The position numbers and the translations under genes are program-made. A stretch of 52,453 nt of DNA from Candidatus Gallionella acididurans (lineage in GTDB: Bacteria; Pseudomonadota; Gammaproteobacteria; Burkholderiales; Gallionellaceae): contig LSLI01000012.1 of NCBI GenBank assembly GCA_001577345.1, positions 1 to 52,453 of the forward strand. The letters are read 5' to 3'. The notes under the pieces were generated by a model. That model saw nothing but the letters and a program-made list of their open reading frames with translations. It was not told the origin of the DNA and did no database searches. Below, piece after piece: positions 26,686 through 35,394 of this stretch (the stretch's first letter is position 1; every line of letters begins with the position of its first letter).

Positions 26686-27306
26686 TTATTTGTCCAGCAA
26701 GCCCAGCCTTATCATATTCCTCACCATGACCTTGATATAACCCCGGGTGAGACCCTCGTTCAAATCGCTCAGGCCTGTTTCGGCAGAGGCCGCCCAGATC
26801 AGCTTGTCGGTTCCGGCCTGGTACAGATTGGTCTCCATGATCGCGTATTCATTTTCGGCCATATAGCCGGGCGAGTACATATACTGGTAGCCATACCCGT
26901 AATAATCGGGCCACGAGTTGTAGTAAGGCGGGAAATAAGGGGTGGCCGGCACGTAGGTGCGCACGATCTTTTTGCTGACCAGTCTGGTAATCAGGATCGC
27001 GTCGGCCCCCAGCTCTTTTACCTGGGCCGCGATGGCCTTGCGGTTATCTGGTTGCAGTTCGGGCAGGACAGTATAGCTTGCGATCGCCGCTGTGCCGCGC
27101 GCCTCCAGCTGCGCGACGAACTCATCCTCGAAAACTCTCCTTGCGAGAGGGCTCTTGACTACCCCGATGACCATGATCTTGCTGGGACGCGTGTTATAGG
27201 ACGGGTCTTTCCAGACCGAATTGAGGCGTGTAGTCGCGCAGGCAGAAAGCAACAAGGCCAGTGCCATCAAATAGCCCAAGGGCTTGCGGAAAAAATAAGC
27301 TGTCAT
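26686..27306 (-). CDS. Putative lipoprotein, DUF4136-like
   Basis: 206 residues from ATG 27306. The N-terminus MTAYFFRKPLGYLMALALLL runs into SACATT, a lipoprotein signal with the lipidated Cys in LLSAC (near Cys23). The mature part has a DUF4136-like pattern (TTRLNSVWKDPSYNTRPSKIMVIGVV, FVAQLEARGTAAIASY, AQVKELGADAILITRLV) followed by a Tyr/Pro-rich segment PYFPPYYNSWPDYYGYG and a C-terminal MIRLGLL. Such proteins are outer-membrane lipoproteins of unknown role. The longer open frame upstream would place 29 residues before the signal peptide and is rejected. It is the second of two small lipoprotein genes on the minus strand, 87 bases after the first. Confidence 0.7.
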   Translation of the reverse strand: MTAYFFRKPLGYLMALALLLSACATTRLNSVWKDPSYNTRPSKIMVIGVVKSPLARRVFEDEFVAQLEARGTAAIASYTVLPELQPDNRKAIAAQVKELGADAILITRLVSKKIVRTYVPATPYFPPYYNSWPDYYGYGYQYMYSPGYMAENEYAIMETNLYQAGTDKLIWAASAETGLSDLNEGLTRGYIKVMVRNMIRLGLLDK

Positions 27307-27393
27307 ATTCGTACTTTCTCGAGTGCGGTTGGATACGCTAAAGCATATGCCTGTCCTGTCCGGCTTACTCCAGACTCGCCGCCGCATACCCAA

Positions 27394-27729
27394 TCATCTG
27401 GACGCCGACCAGTCATAGCTGCGTACCTTGCCCTGCTTGTCAAATTTGACCTGCAGGATTTTAATTTTAGCCGTGCTCAGATTATGCAGCCTGCCTTCGG
27501 CAAAATAATAGGACCATTCGTCGAAGCGCTCACCGTCCGTGGCCAGGCTGACCCCCACGCTGGTGGGCTCACCCAGCCAGGAGCGAACCTGATCCTGGGT
27601 GGTGACACCCTGCTCTATCCTGGATGTGAATACGCTCACGTCAAAATCCCGGCCCAGCTTGACCGAGCTGCAGGCGCCGAGCAATGCCACGGCAAATAAA
27701 ATTGCGGCCATACGTGAAATTCCTGCCAT
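27394..27729 (-). CDS. Small lipoprotein with a SmpA/OmlA (BamE-like) domain
   Basis: 111 residues with a lipoprotein signal ending LLGAC (lipidated Cys20). The mature part fits the BamE/SmpA-like domain seen in many periplasmic lipoproteins: SRIEQGVTTQDQVRSWLGEP, DEWSYYF and KIKILQVKFDKQGKV. It is not BamE itself, because the context and sequence differ. AGGAGG four bases before the ATG is a strong ribosome site. It is the first of two lipoprotein genes and faces away from the emrA gene across a 338-base spacer. Confidence 0.8.
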   Translation of the reverse strand: MAGISRMAAILFAVALLGACSSVKLGRDFDVSVFTSRIEQGVTTQDQVRSWLGEPTSVGVSLATDGERFDEWSYYFAEGRLHNLSTAKIKILQVKFDKQGKVRSYDWSASR

Positions 27730-28067
27730 GATTCCTCCTGCTGAAATTTGGGTACCGGCTTCAATGTTGATGCCGACTTTGGAAAATTACAAGAGAAAAT
27801 TACAAGATAGATCCGGGGGCATGAGCTTGATGCATTTTCAGCACCCAAGGCAGCCCGGCATACCCGGCCATACATACCGCCCGCTTGCAACCGGGTCTGC
27901 ACGATTTATCCGCACAAGCAAAATCCGGCCTGTTGACTGCCTGAATGACCCACCTGCCGGGCTTCGCGTGCTTCCATTCCGCGCCCGTTCCAATTTGAAC
28001 CAGTGCGGAATAATCGGGAATGCTAAAATCCCGGGCACAAACGCATAAATCCAGAATAACAACAACC
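27730..28067. other. Divergent spacer between the lipoprotein genes and emrA
   Basis: No gene is visible. It holds a perfect 13-bp tandem duplication (GAAAATTACAAGA at 27782-27794 and 27795-27807). Near the emrA end there is an extended -10-like TGCTAAAAT at 28021-28029, which would give a transcript beginning just before ATG 28068. No regulator operator was recognised. Confidence 0.5.
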
Positions 28068-29318
28068 ATGAGCAACCAGGAAAATCCCGCCAGAACCGCA
28101 CAGCCCGGCAAAAGAAACGGGATACTGCTGCGCATCGCCGCATTGACGGCAATCATTCTGCTCGCAGTGTTCGGCTGGTGGTTTTTTTCCTGGCAATGGT
28201 TCAGCAGCACCGATGATGCGTATGTGGGCGGCGACGTGGTTACAGTGACATCGCTGACCCGGGGGACCGTGGCATCCATTTTCGGGGACACTACCCAGGC
28301 CGTGATCGAAGGCCAGTTGCTGGTGCAACTCGACGACAGCGACGCGCGCCTGCAACTGGACGGCGCGGAAGCGGAGCTGGCTGCGGCGGTGCGGGAGGTA
28401 CGAGGCCTGTATGCAACCAGCCGGGGAAACCTGCCGCTGATCGAGCAGCGCCGTGCCGACCTGGCGCGGGCGCAGGCCGAACTGGCCAGCAGCGAAGCAA
28501 CCCTGGCCCAGGCCGAGGCCGAATTCAAACGCCGCGAATCATTGGTCAGGCAGAATTTCATTTCGGTGGAAAACCTGCAGGTCGCGCAAACCGCCCGCGA
28601 TGCGGCGCGCGCCCAGCACGATGCGGCGCTCAGCGCGGTGCGGGCCAGCAGTTCGGCCATCGCCCAAAGCGTGGACCAGGCCGATGTTTCCAGCGCGCGC
28701 GTGGACAACACCTCGCTGGAGAACCACCCCAATGTGCGCGCCGCCGCGGTGAAGGTTCGCGAGGCGGCGCTGGCATTGGCGCGCACCCGGGTGCTGGCCC
28801 CGGTCAGCGGACAGGTCGCCAAACGCCCGGTGCAAATCGGCGAATGGGTTCAACCCGGCGATGCGCTGATGGCAATCGTGCCGCTCGACAAGATATGGCT
28901 GGATGCCAATTTCAAGGAAACCGAGTTGAGTAACGTGCGCATCGGACAGCCAGTCAGGATGACTTCCGATTTCTACGGCAACTCCGTCGTGTTTCATGGC
29001 CGCGTGGTCGGCCTGGCGCCGGGCACGGGTTCCGCGTTCGCGCTGTTGCCGGCGCAAAATGCCACCGGCAACTGGGTAAAAATCGTGCAGCGCCTGCCGG
29101 TGCGCATCGCGCTGGACAGCAAGGAACTGCTGCAACATCCGCTGCGCATCGGCCTGTCCGTGGATGCCACGATAGACACGCATGACCGCAGCGGCGCGGC
29201 GCTGACGGTGCTGCCCGACACCCGGGCGCTCGCCGCCACTTCGGTATATGCGCAGGACATCAAGGCAGCCGACGCGCTTGTGGCACAAATCATCGCCGGC
29301 AACCTGGGGCGCAAGTGA
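28068..29318 (+). CDS. emrA: HlyD/EmrA family periplasmic adaptor
   Basis: 416 residues from ATG 28068; an ATG 48 bases upstream is also in frame, but the N-terminus MSNQENPARTAQPGKRNG before a single membrane helix (about 20-40) resembles EmrA. The helix is followed by the conserved STDDAYVGGDVVTVTSLTRG, a long helical hairpin region (coiled coil, about residues 90-230) and a beta-barrel domain with LARTRVLAPVSGQVAKRPVQIGEWV and DANFKETELSNVRIGQPV. EmrA spans the periplasm and connects the MFS pump EmrB to an outer-membrane channel. emrB follows, with a double-hairpin repeat between them. No TolC-like gene is in the window. Confidence 0.92.
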   Translation: MSNQENPARTAQPGKRNGILLRIAALTAIILLAVFGWWFFSWQWFSSTDDAYVGGDVVTVTSLTRGTVASIFGDTTQAVIEGQLLVQLDDSDARLQLDGAEAELAAAVREVRGLYATSRGNLPLIEQRRADLARAQAELASSEATLAQAEAEFKRRESLVRQNFISVENLQVAQTARDAARAQHDAALSAVRASSSAIAQSVDQADVSSARVDNTSLENHPNVRAAAVKVREAALALARTRVLAPVSGQVAKRPVQIGEWVQPGDALMAIVPLDKIWLDANFKETELSNVRIGQPVRMTSDFYGNSVVFHGRVVGLAPGTGSAFALLPAQNATGNWVKIVQRLPVRIALDSKELLQHPLRIGLSVDATIDTHDRSGAALTVLPDTRALAATSVYAQDIKAADALVAQIIAGNLGRK

Positions 29319-29326
29319 ACAGGGCA

Positions 29327-29391
29327 TTTTTTGGAGTGCGCAGACGTGTCTGCGCTCAGAAGGTGGCGACACGTCGCCGCACTCCAAAAAA
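29327..29391. repeat. Double-hairpin composite repeat, copy 1 (reverse order)
   Basis: Outer arms GGAGTGC 29333-29339 and GCACTCC 29379-29385 enclose two inner hairpins, GCAGACGTGTCTGC first and GGCGACACGTCGCC second, with a short T-run before and A-run after. It lies between emrA and emrB. Relative to copies 2 and 3 the two inner hairpins come in the opposite order, meaning the copy is inverted. Confidence 0.85.
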
Positions 29392-29431
29392 CGTGAGCGC
29401 AACTCACGCTGCTTAATTTCACAACAAGCCG

Positions 29432-30973
29432 ATGAATTCCGTGCAGATCGCCCCGCTCAGCGGCATCAAATTGATACTGGCGACGCTGGCGCTCGGCATG
29501 GGCTCGTTCATGAACATCCTGGACCTGACCATCGTCAATGTCGCCGTGCCCACGATGGCCGGCGATTTTGCGGTCAGTCCGACGCAGGGCACCTGGATCA
29601 TCACCTCATATTCGGTGGCCGAAGCCATCATGCTGCCGCTGGCGGGATACCTCGCCGGACGTTTTGGCGAAGTGCGCAGCTTCGTCGCGGCGACGCTGCT
29701 GTTCACGCTGGCTTCGCTGTTATGCGCGGCCTCGATCTCGTTCCCGATGTTGCTCGCCGCTCGTGTGCTTCAGGGGGTGTTTGGCGCTTCGATGATACCG
29801 CTGTCGCAAACGCTGCTCACGGCTATCTATCCGCCGCACCAACGCGGACTGGCGCTGGGCATCTGGGCGATGACCACGGTGATCGCGCCTATTGCCGGGC
29901 CTCTGGCGGGCGGCTGGCTGACAGACAACGCCTCCTGGCACTGGATCTTCCTGGTCAACCTGCCGGTCGGCCTGCTGGTCGGCATTTCTGTGGCTGCGAT
30001 GTTATCGCACCGCGACGCGGTTCAGCCCGGCTCACGCGACCAGAAAATGGACTGGATCGGATTGTCCCTGCTGATCGTCGGTATCGGCTCGCTGCAAATC
30101 CTGCTGGACAAGGGAAACGAGCTGGACTGGTTCAGCTCCGGCACCATCATCACGCTGGCGGTGATGGCGGTGCTCGCGCTGCTGGTGTTCGTCATATGGG
30201 AGCTGGATGCACAACACCCATTGGTCGACTTGCGCCTGTTCGCGCGGCGCAATTTTCTGGTGGGCGCGCTATGCCTGTTCCTGGGCATGATGGCTTTTTT
30301 TGGCGTGGTCGTGATCATTCCGTTGTGGTTGCAGACCTATCAGGGCTATACCTCGCTGTGGGCGGGCAAGTCCGTGGCGTTCGGCGGCGTGCTGGCAGTC
30401 ATCCTCGGGCCTGTCGTCGGCGCCAACATAGCCCGCGTTGACGCGCGTGCCGTCACCACGTTCGGTTTCATCGTGTTTGCGCTGGTGGGTTACTGGAGCG
30501 CGCGCTTCACGCCTGACATCGACTATTGGACGATCGCGATAAGCCGCTTGTACATGGGGATCGGCATCAGCTGCTTCTTCCTGCCGCTGATCACGATCGG
30601 CCTGTCGGGCTTGCCCGCCGAGCGTATTGCGGCCGCCTCGGGTGTTTCCAACTTCATGCGCAATCTGGGCGCCAGTTTCGGCACGGCCATTACCACCTGG
30701 CTGTGGACCAGCAAGGCTTCCGAATACCACGCCAGGCTGATGGAAAACATCCAGCCCTACAATCCTGTGGCAAACGATTACCTGAAACAATTGCACCGTC
30801 TCGGCATGCCGGGCGATACCGCATACGCCTATCTGGAAAACCTGGTCACCGTCCAGTCCTATACCATGGCCACCGACCAGATCCTGAAGATTTCCGCCAC
30901 GCTGATGCTGTCACTGGTCCTGCTGATCTGGTGGGCAAAGCCCCCGTTCGTCGCCAGACGCGGGGAACATTGA
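29432..30973 (+). CDS. emrB: Multidrug efflux MFS transporter, EmrB/DHA2 (14-helix) family
   Basis: 513 residues with about 14 membrane helices, the usual size of DHA2 drug:H+ antiporters. Motifs include NILDLTIVNVAVPTMAGDF (first helix, motif D1-like), GYLAGRFGEVRSF (motif A) and PIAGPLAGGWLTDNASWHWI with FLVNLPVG after it (motif C and the following region). It should work with EmrA upstream, exporting hydrophobic compounds such as uncouplers. A ribosome site before the ATG at 29432 is not obvious, and the double-hairpin repeat separates it from emrA. Confidence 0.94.
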   Translation: MNSVQIAPLSGIKLILATLALGMGSFMNILDLTIVNVAVPTMAGDFAVSPTQGTWIITSYSVAEAIMLPLAGYLAGRFGEVRSFVAATLLFTLASLLCAASISFPMLLAARVLQGVFGASMIPLSQTLLTAIYPPHQRGLALGIWAMTTVIAPIAGPLAGGWLTDNASWHWIFLVNLPVGLLVGISVAAMLSHRDAVQPGSRDQKMDWIGLSLLIVGIGSLQILLDKGNELDWFSSGTIITLAVMAVLALLVFVIWELDAQHPLVDLRLFARRNFLVGALCLFLGMMAFFGVVVIIPLWLQTYQGYTSLWAGKSVAFGGVLAVILGPVVGANIARVDARAVTTFGFIVFALVGYWSARFTPDIDYWTIAISRLYMGIGISCFFLPLITIGLSGLPAERIAAASGVSNFMRNLGASFGTAITTWLWTSKASEYHARLMENIQPYNPVANDYLKQLHRLGMPGDTAYAYLENLVTVQSYTMATDQILKISATLMLSLVLLIWWAKPPFVARRGEH

Positions 30974-30983
30974 AGCCCCGCGC

Positions 30984-31520
30984 TCATTTCATTTTGGAGG
31001 GCAGCTTTATCGTGTCGCCTGCAACCATGAACACGCCCTTGCCCTGATGGTGAAGCGTGCGCGGATTCTTCATGGCAGTATCGATCCAGGCCCCGACCAC
31101 TTCCAGCACGAAGAAATTGTACTTGTTCACCATCCGCGTATCGGCCACCCTGCATTCGAGATTGGCGTAGCACTCCGCGATCAGCGGCGGTGCCACCTGC
31201 GAGGCGGGCAGCGGTGTCAGCTTGAACTTCTTGAACTTGTCCACCTTCTTCCCCGAACAATTGCCTATGCCCACCACCTGCTTCGCCAGTTCCACAGTCG
31301 GGATGTTAAGCACGCATTCCTTCGTCGCGACCAGCGCATCGAAACTGTGGTTCCGCCCGCTGATTACACAGCCCACCAGCGGCGGCTCGAACTCCATCAT
31401 CGTGTGCCACGACTGGGTCATGATGTTCGCCTTGCCCTTGTGTTCGGTCGTGACCAGCAGCACAGGCCCGGGCTCCATCAGGCGGTAAACCCGGGATATC
31501 GGAAATCTTTTCCTGGCCAT
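30984..31520 (-). CDS. Flavin reductase family protein
   Basis: 178 residues resembling FMN-binding flavin reductase-like proteins (flavoredoxin group): PGPVLLVTTEHKGKANIMTQSWHTMM, PPLVGCVISGRNHSFDAL, KECVLNIPTVELAKQVVGIGNC and YANLECRVADTRMVN. These are split-barrel proteins that bind FMN, with varied redox roles and no predictable substrate here. AGGAG seven bases before the ATG supports the start at 31520. It lies convergent to emrB with only 10 bases between stops, and its promoter region contains the second double-hairpin repeat. Confidence 0.82.
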   Translation of the reverse strand: MARKRFPISRVYRLMEPGPVLLVTTEHKGKANIMTQSWHTMMEFEPPLVGCVISGRNHSFDALVATKECVLNIPTVELAKQVVGIGNCSGKKVDKFKKFKLTPLPASQVAPPLIAECYANLECRVADTRMVNKYNFFVLEVVGAWIDTAMKNPRTLHHQGKGVFMVAGDTIKLPSKMK

Positions 31521-31829
31521 TTCAACACTCCTTTCAACAAAGGGAATTTGATGCTGACCCTGTCGTCTCCTGCTGTGCTTCGAGCTGAAACCGGTTTGAA
31601 TTTGGAGTGCGGCGACGTGTCGCCGCTATCCAAGAGCGCAGGTATGTCTGCACACTCCAAACAAAAAATACTCTCCCGCGCGAGCGGGAATAACGGGTTA
31701 ATGGATTATTTGAGTTCCAGACTTCACTCCCAACCTATCCCGCGATCATTCGCGTAAAATCCACGCCGCACTATAACGCTGCCCTCGGCAAATAACCACA
31801 TCACTTTTAGTCTGGATAACACCCCCACC
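31521..31829. other. Divergent spacer between the flavin reductase gene and the helicase
   Basis: About 309 bases without a gene. It contains copy 2 of the double-hairpin repeat (31601-31661). Right of it lies a moderately AT-rich stretch that could hold the helicase promoter, but no clear -35/-10 pair was found. Confidence 0.5.
31601..31661. repeat. Double-hairpin composite repeat, copy 2
   Basis: GGAGTGC 31604-31610, then the inner hairpin GGCGACGTGTCGCC, then a spacer TATCCAAGA, then a second inner hairpin GCAGGTATGTCTGC, ending ACTCC at 31654-31658 with flanking TTT and AAA. It has the same orientation as copy 3. Confidence 0.85.
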
Positions 31830-33761
31830 GTGTCCGCCGAAGTCGAACGATTTTTCTCAGAACAAAGTCCGCTTGCCACAGAGGTGGCATCGTTCCGTCC
31901 GCGCGCACAGCAGCGCGAGATGGCGCTCGCGGTTGCCGAGGCGATACGCGACAACGCGATATTGGTCGTCGAGGCGGGCACCGGCACCGGCAAGACCTTC
32001 GCCTATCTGGTGCCGGCGCTGCTGGCCGGCGGCAAGGTGATTATCTCGACAGGCACGAAAAATTTGCAGGACCAGCTATTCCAGAAGGACCTGCCCATGG
32101 TGCGCGATGCGCTAAAGGCGCCGGTTTCGGTGGCGCTGCTCAAGGGTCGCGCGAATTATGTGTGCCACTATCATCTCGCGCGCACCGAATCGGACGGCAT
32201 GTTCAAGACGCGCGAGGACATCAGGCATCTGGGCAAGATCAAGAGCTACGCAAAGGTCAGCGATTCGGGCGACAAGAGCGGGCTGGCCGACGTGCCGGAG
32301 AACGCACCGATATGGATGCAGGTGACGTCGACGCGCGACAACTGCCTCGGCCAAGAATGCCCCAACCACAAGGAATGCTTCGTGCTCAAGGCGCGCACCG
32401 AGGCAATGAAGGCGGACATCGTGGTTGTTAACCATCACCTGTTCTTCGCCGATGTGATGCTGCGCGACGAGGGCGTGGCGGAACTGCTTCCGGCCTGCAA
32501 CACGGTGATCTTCGACGAGGCGCACCAGTTGCCCGAGACCGCCAGCCTGTTCTTCGGCGAAACATTGTCCACCACGCTGCTGCTCGATCTGGCGCACGAC
32601 ACGCGCGTCGAGGCGGCGGTTTCCGCCAAGGATTTTGCGCAGTTACCCAAGGCTTGCGACGAAATGGACAAGGCAGCGCGCGACCTGAGGCTGGTGTTCA
32701 AGAAGGAAGGGCGCATGCCTGCCACGGCGACGGAGAGTTTCAAGGAGTTCGCGCCCGCGCTGAAAATACTGGGCGAGAAGCTGGCGCAGCTGTGCGGCTT
32801 GCTGGAGAAACAGGCGGAGCGCAGCGAAGGCCTGGAGAACTGCTGGCAGCGCGCGCTGGCGCTTACGCAACAATTGGCCAAGTGGCAAACAGGCGACGAG
32901 CCGGACCAGGTCAGATGGCTGGAAGTCTTCCACCACTCCCTGCAACTCAACACCACACCGCTGTCCATTGCAGAGATATTCGAGAAGCAGATCGGCGGCA
33001 GTGCGCGCGCGTGGATATTCACTTCCGCAACGCTCGCGGTAAAGCAGGATTTTTCGCACTACCAGGGCGAGATGGGCTTGCTCAAGGCCAGGACCGCGTG
33101 CTGGGACAGCCCGTTCAACTACGCCGAACAGGCGTTGCTGTATGTGCCCGCCAACCTGCCAGAGCCGAACAGCGAAGGCTACACCGAGGCCGTGGTGCAG
33201 GCTGCGCTGCCCCTGATTGAAGCCAGCAAAGGCCGCGCCTTTTTGCTGTTCACCAGCCTGCGCGCGATGCAGCGCGCGCATGAAATACTGCAGGCAGAAT
33301 TCGACCGGCGCGGCTGGGACTACCCGCTGCTGCTACAGGGCGAAGGCTCGCGCAACGAGTTGCTGACGCGCTTCCGCACGCTCGGCAATGCAGTATTGCT
33401 CGGCAGCCAATCGTTCTGGGAAGGCGTGGATGTGCGCGGCGAAGCCTTGTCGCTGGTAATCATCGACAAACTGCCATTCGCCCCACCGGATGACCCTGTG
33501 CTCGCGGCGCGCATCGCGCAACTCAACAAGCAGGGACGCAACGCCTTCATGGAATACCAGTTGCCGCGCGCCATCATCACGCTGAAACAGGGTGCCGGCA
33601 GATTGATAAGGGATGAAACCGACCGGGGCGTGCTGATGATCTGCGACCCGCGATTGATCAGCAAACCCTATGGAAAGCGCATCTGGCAAAGCCTGCCTCC
33701 GATGAAACGAACCAGGGTCGAGGCAGAGGCGGTTGATTTCTTCAAATCGGTTCCCCATTGA
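31830..33761 (+). CDS. ATP-dependent DNA helicase, DinG/YoaA family
   Basis: 643 residues of the XPD-like superfamily 2 helicases. Walker A is VVEAGTGTGKTFAYLVP (residues 46-62), Walker B is VIFDEAHQLPE (DEAH), and motif VI is QGAGRLIRDETDRG. Four cysteines typical of the Fe-S cluster are in NYVCHYH and DNCLGQECPNHKECF. The helicase unwinds DNA with 5'-3' polarity and supports repair of R-loops and replication blocks; DinG versus YoaA cannot be decided here, and YoaA fits the size (about 640 residues). The GTG start at 31830 has no clear ribosome site, but family length supports it. Confidence 0.92.
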   Translation: MSAEVERFFSEQSPLATEVASFRPRAQQREMALAVAEAIRDNAILVVEAGTGTGKTFAYLVPALLAGGKVIISTGTKNLQDQLFQKDLPMVRDALKAPVSVALLKGRANYVCHYHLARTESDGMFKTREDIRHLGKIKSYAKVSDSGDKSGLADVPENAPIWMQVTSTRDNCLGQECPNHKECFVLKARTEAMKADIVVVNHHLFFADVMLRDEGVAELLPACNTVIFDEAHQLPETASLFFGETLSTTLLLDLAHDTRVEAAVSAKDFAQLPKACDEMDKAARDLRLVFKKEGRMPATATESFKEFAPALKILGEKLAQLCGLLEKQAERSEGLENCWQRALALTQQLAKWQTGDEPDQVRWLEVFHHSLQLNTTPLSIAEIFEKQIGGSARAWIFTSATLAVKQDFSHYQGEMGLLKARTACWDSPFNYAEQALLYVPANLPEPNSEGYTEAVVQAALPLIEASKGRAFLLFTSLRAMQRAHEILQAEFDRRGWDYPLLLQGEGSRNELLTRFRTLGNAVLLGSQSFWEGVDVRGEALSLVIIDKLPFAPPDDPVLAARIAQLNKQGRNAFMEYQLPRAIITLKQGAGRLIRDETDRGVLMICDPRLISKPYGKRIWQSLPPMKRTRVEAEAVDFFKSVPH

Positions 33762-33833
33762 TAAAATAAACCGCAATTCATATTTCGGAGAGCTTGCGTG
33801 GATTCATCAAAATCACCGTATATAAGGCAAACC

Positions 33834-34745
33834 ATGACGCTGCAGGAATTGCGCTACGTAGTGGCACTGGCGGATACCGGCCACTTTGGCCGCGCAGCGG
33901 AGGCCTGCTTCGTAAGCCAATCCACGCTATCGACCCAGATCAGGAAACTGGAGGATTATCTCGGGCTCGCGCTTTTCGACCGCAGCCTGAAAACCGCGAC
34001 GCTCACCCCGGCAGGCCGTGAAATTGTCGATTCTGCCCGGCGTATCATCGAGGAAACCAACCGCATCCATGAGCTCTCGCAGCAGATCAAGGATCCCATG
34101 GTGCGCTCCGTTCATCTCGGAATCATCCCGACACTGGGGCCGTATTACCTGCCCCATGTCCTCCCGCCGCTGCATGAACATTTCCCGAAACTGCGGCTGT
34201 TCCTTCGCGAGGAGATGACACCGCATGTGCTAGCCCACTTGACCGAGGGCAAGCTGGATGCCGGCCTGCTTGCGCTACCCCTGCCTTTCGACGACCCCGC
34301 GATGGAAATCGCACCGTTATTCTGCGAGCCATTTTTCGCCGCTGTACCTGCCGGCCATGCTCTGGCCGCCGCAAAAGAGGTGCATATCGATGAGCTGGTC
34401 CGTGCCGGCCTGCTGCTGCTGGAAGAAGGGCACTGCCTGCGCAACCAGGCTCTGGAGGCTTGCCGCCTGGAAGGACTGGACAATGAGGAGATACGCGCGA
34501 CCAGCCTGGAGACACTACGCCAGATGGTCGGCATGGGGCTCGGAGTCACGCTGATCCCGGCACTGGCCGGTATGCAATCTCATGACATCGGTACCCGTGT
34601 CGCACTGCGTCCGCTGGTCGCTCCAGGCGCATCGCGCATCATCGGACTGGTCTGGCGACGGCGCTCTCCGCTGGCGCACACGATGGAAAGTCTGGCGAAG
34701 TTCCTGAAAGAATTATTGCCTCCGGGAACCCTGGCTGTGGAATGA
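33834..34745 (+). CDS. oxyR: Hydrogen peroxide-inducible regulator OxyR
   Basis: 303 residues from ATG 33834, preceded by AAGG six bases upstream; the start aligns with the E. coli OxyR start. A GTG 36 bases upstream is not needed. The winged helix-turn-helix (FGRAAEACFVSQSTLSTQIR) is in the first 40 residues. The regulatory domain carries both redox cysteines in LLLEEGHCLRNQALEACRLEG, Cys201 and Cys210, with the same nine-residue spacing as E. coli Cys199 and Cys208. Oxidation to the disulfide should activate genes. The neighbouring rubrerythrin, Fe-S oxidoreductase and DUF3501 genes are likely targets. Confidence 0.94.
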   Translation: MTLQELRYVVALADTGHFGRAAEACFVSQSTLSTQIRKLEDYLGLALFDRSLKTATLTPAGREIVDSARRIIEETNRIHELSQQIKDPMVRSVHLGIIPTLGPYYLPHVLPPLHEHFPKLRLFLREEMTPHVLAHLTEGKLDAGLLALPLPFDDPAMEIAPLFCEPFFAAVPAGHALAAAKEVHIDELVRAGLLLLEEGHCLRNQALEACRLEGLDNEEIRATSLETLRQMVGMGLGVTLIPALAGMQSHDIGTRVALRPLVAPGASRIIGLVWRRRSPLAHTMESLAKFLKELLPPGTLAVE

Positions 34746-34775
34746 CGAACGATATTTTCGGCTCAATCTATTTTA

Positions 34776-34792
34776 TCGATTGCAACTATCGA
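34776..34792. promoter_or_regulatory. Candidate OxyR (LysR-type) binding site upstream of rubrerythrin
   Basis: TCGAT (34776-34780) and ATCGA (34788-34792) form an inverted repeat with a 7-base centre, a LysR-type box. ATCG-N7-CTAT within it is one base from the ATAG-N7-CTAT half site of E. coli OxyR. It lies between oxyR and the rubrerythrin gene, about 100 bases before that ATG. The second half site is not clear. Confidence 0.5.
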
Positions 34793-34895
34793 AACAATTT
34801 ACTTCTTGCCCTATCAGCAAAGTAGTAAGCTGCCCCGGTGACATAGGGTAACTTGATCGACAGTCATTTTTTTCAACCAGAGTGAGGTAACTAAC

Positions 34896-35315
34896 ATGAA
34901 ACTGAAAGGAAGCAAAACCGAGCAATCCCTGAAAGACGCTTTCGCCGGGGAATCCATGGCCAACCGCCGCTATCTGTATTTCGCAGCCAAAGCCGATGTC
35001 GAGGGCTACAACGATGTATCCGCGCTGTTCCGCTCCACCGCTGAAGGGGAAACCGGTCATGCGCACGGACACCTGGAATATCTGGAGCAATGCGGCGATC
35101 CCGCCACCGGCCTGCCATTCGGCGGCACCGAAGACAACCTGAAAAGCGCGGTAGCGGGCGAGACCCACGAGTACACCGACATGTACCCCGGAATGGCCAA
35201 GACTGCCCGTGCGGAAGGCTTCACTGAAGTCGCCGACTGGTTTGAAACCCTGGCCAAGGCGGAGCGTTCCCACGCCAACCGTTACCAGAAAGCTCTCACC
35301 GAGTTCAAGGCATAA
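34896..35315 (+). CDS. Rubrerythrin-family di-iron protein (no rubredoxin domain)
   Basis: 139 residues forming only the four-helix erythrin domain. Iron ligands are visible: Glu19 (AGES), Glu52-x-x-His55 (GETGH), Glu89 (GETHE) and Glu123-x-x-His126 (AERSH). The rubredoxin tail of classical rubrerythrin is absent. Members reduce hydrogen peroxide, taking electrons from another carrier. GAGG eight bases before the ATG supports the start. It follows oxyR and precedes an Fe-S oxidoreductase and DUF3501, an arrangement seen in other genomes, so the Fe-S protein may be its electron donor. Confidence 0.92.
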   Translation: MKLKGSKTEQSLKDAFAGESMANRRYLYFAAKADVEGYNDVSALFRSTAEGETGHAHGHLEYLEQCGDPATGLPFGGTEDNLKSAVAGETHEYTDMYPGMAKTARAEGFTEVADWFETLAKAERSHANRYQKALTEFKA

Positions 35316-35334
35316 GCCTGATTCGTAATTCTGT

Positions 35335-35363
35335 TCCGGCCGTGCCCACCGCGGCCGGACTTT
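35335..35363 (+). terminator. Hairpin between rubrerythrin and the Fe-S oxidoreductase
   Basis: TCCGGCCG 35335-35342 and CGGCCGGA 35352-35359 form a perfect 8-bp GC-rich stem with a 9-base loop, followed by CTTT. The T-run is short, so partial termination (more rubrerythrin than downstream mRNA) is more likely than a full stop. Confidence 0.5.
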
Positions 35364-35394
35364 CCCCGATTTGAAATACGCACAGGACGATGCC

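Noticed and set aside
29248..30441. 397-residue frame on the plus strand overlapping emrA and emrB
   Set aside because: It is out of frame with emrB and repeats the usual shadow pattern in GC-rich genes. Translation shows no domain.
31478..31660. 60-residue open frame on the minus strand
   Set aside because: It reads through the double-hairpin repeat and the flavin reductase promoter. Similar short frames occur wherever the repeat lies, so it is a repeat translation.
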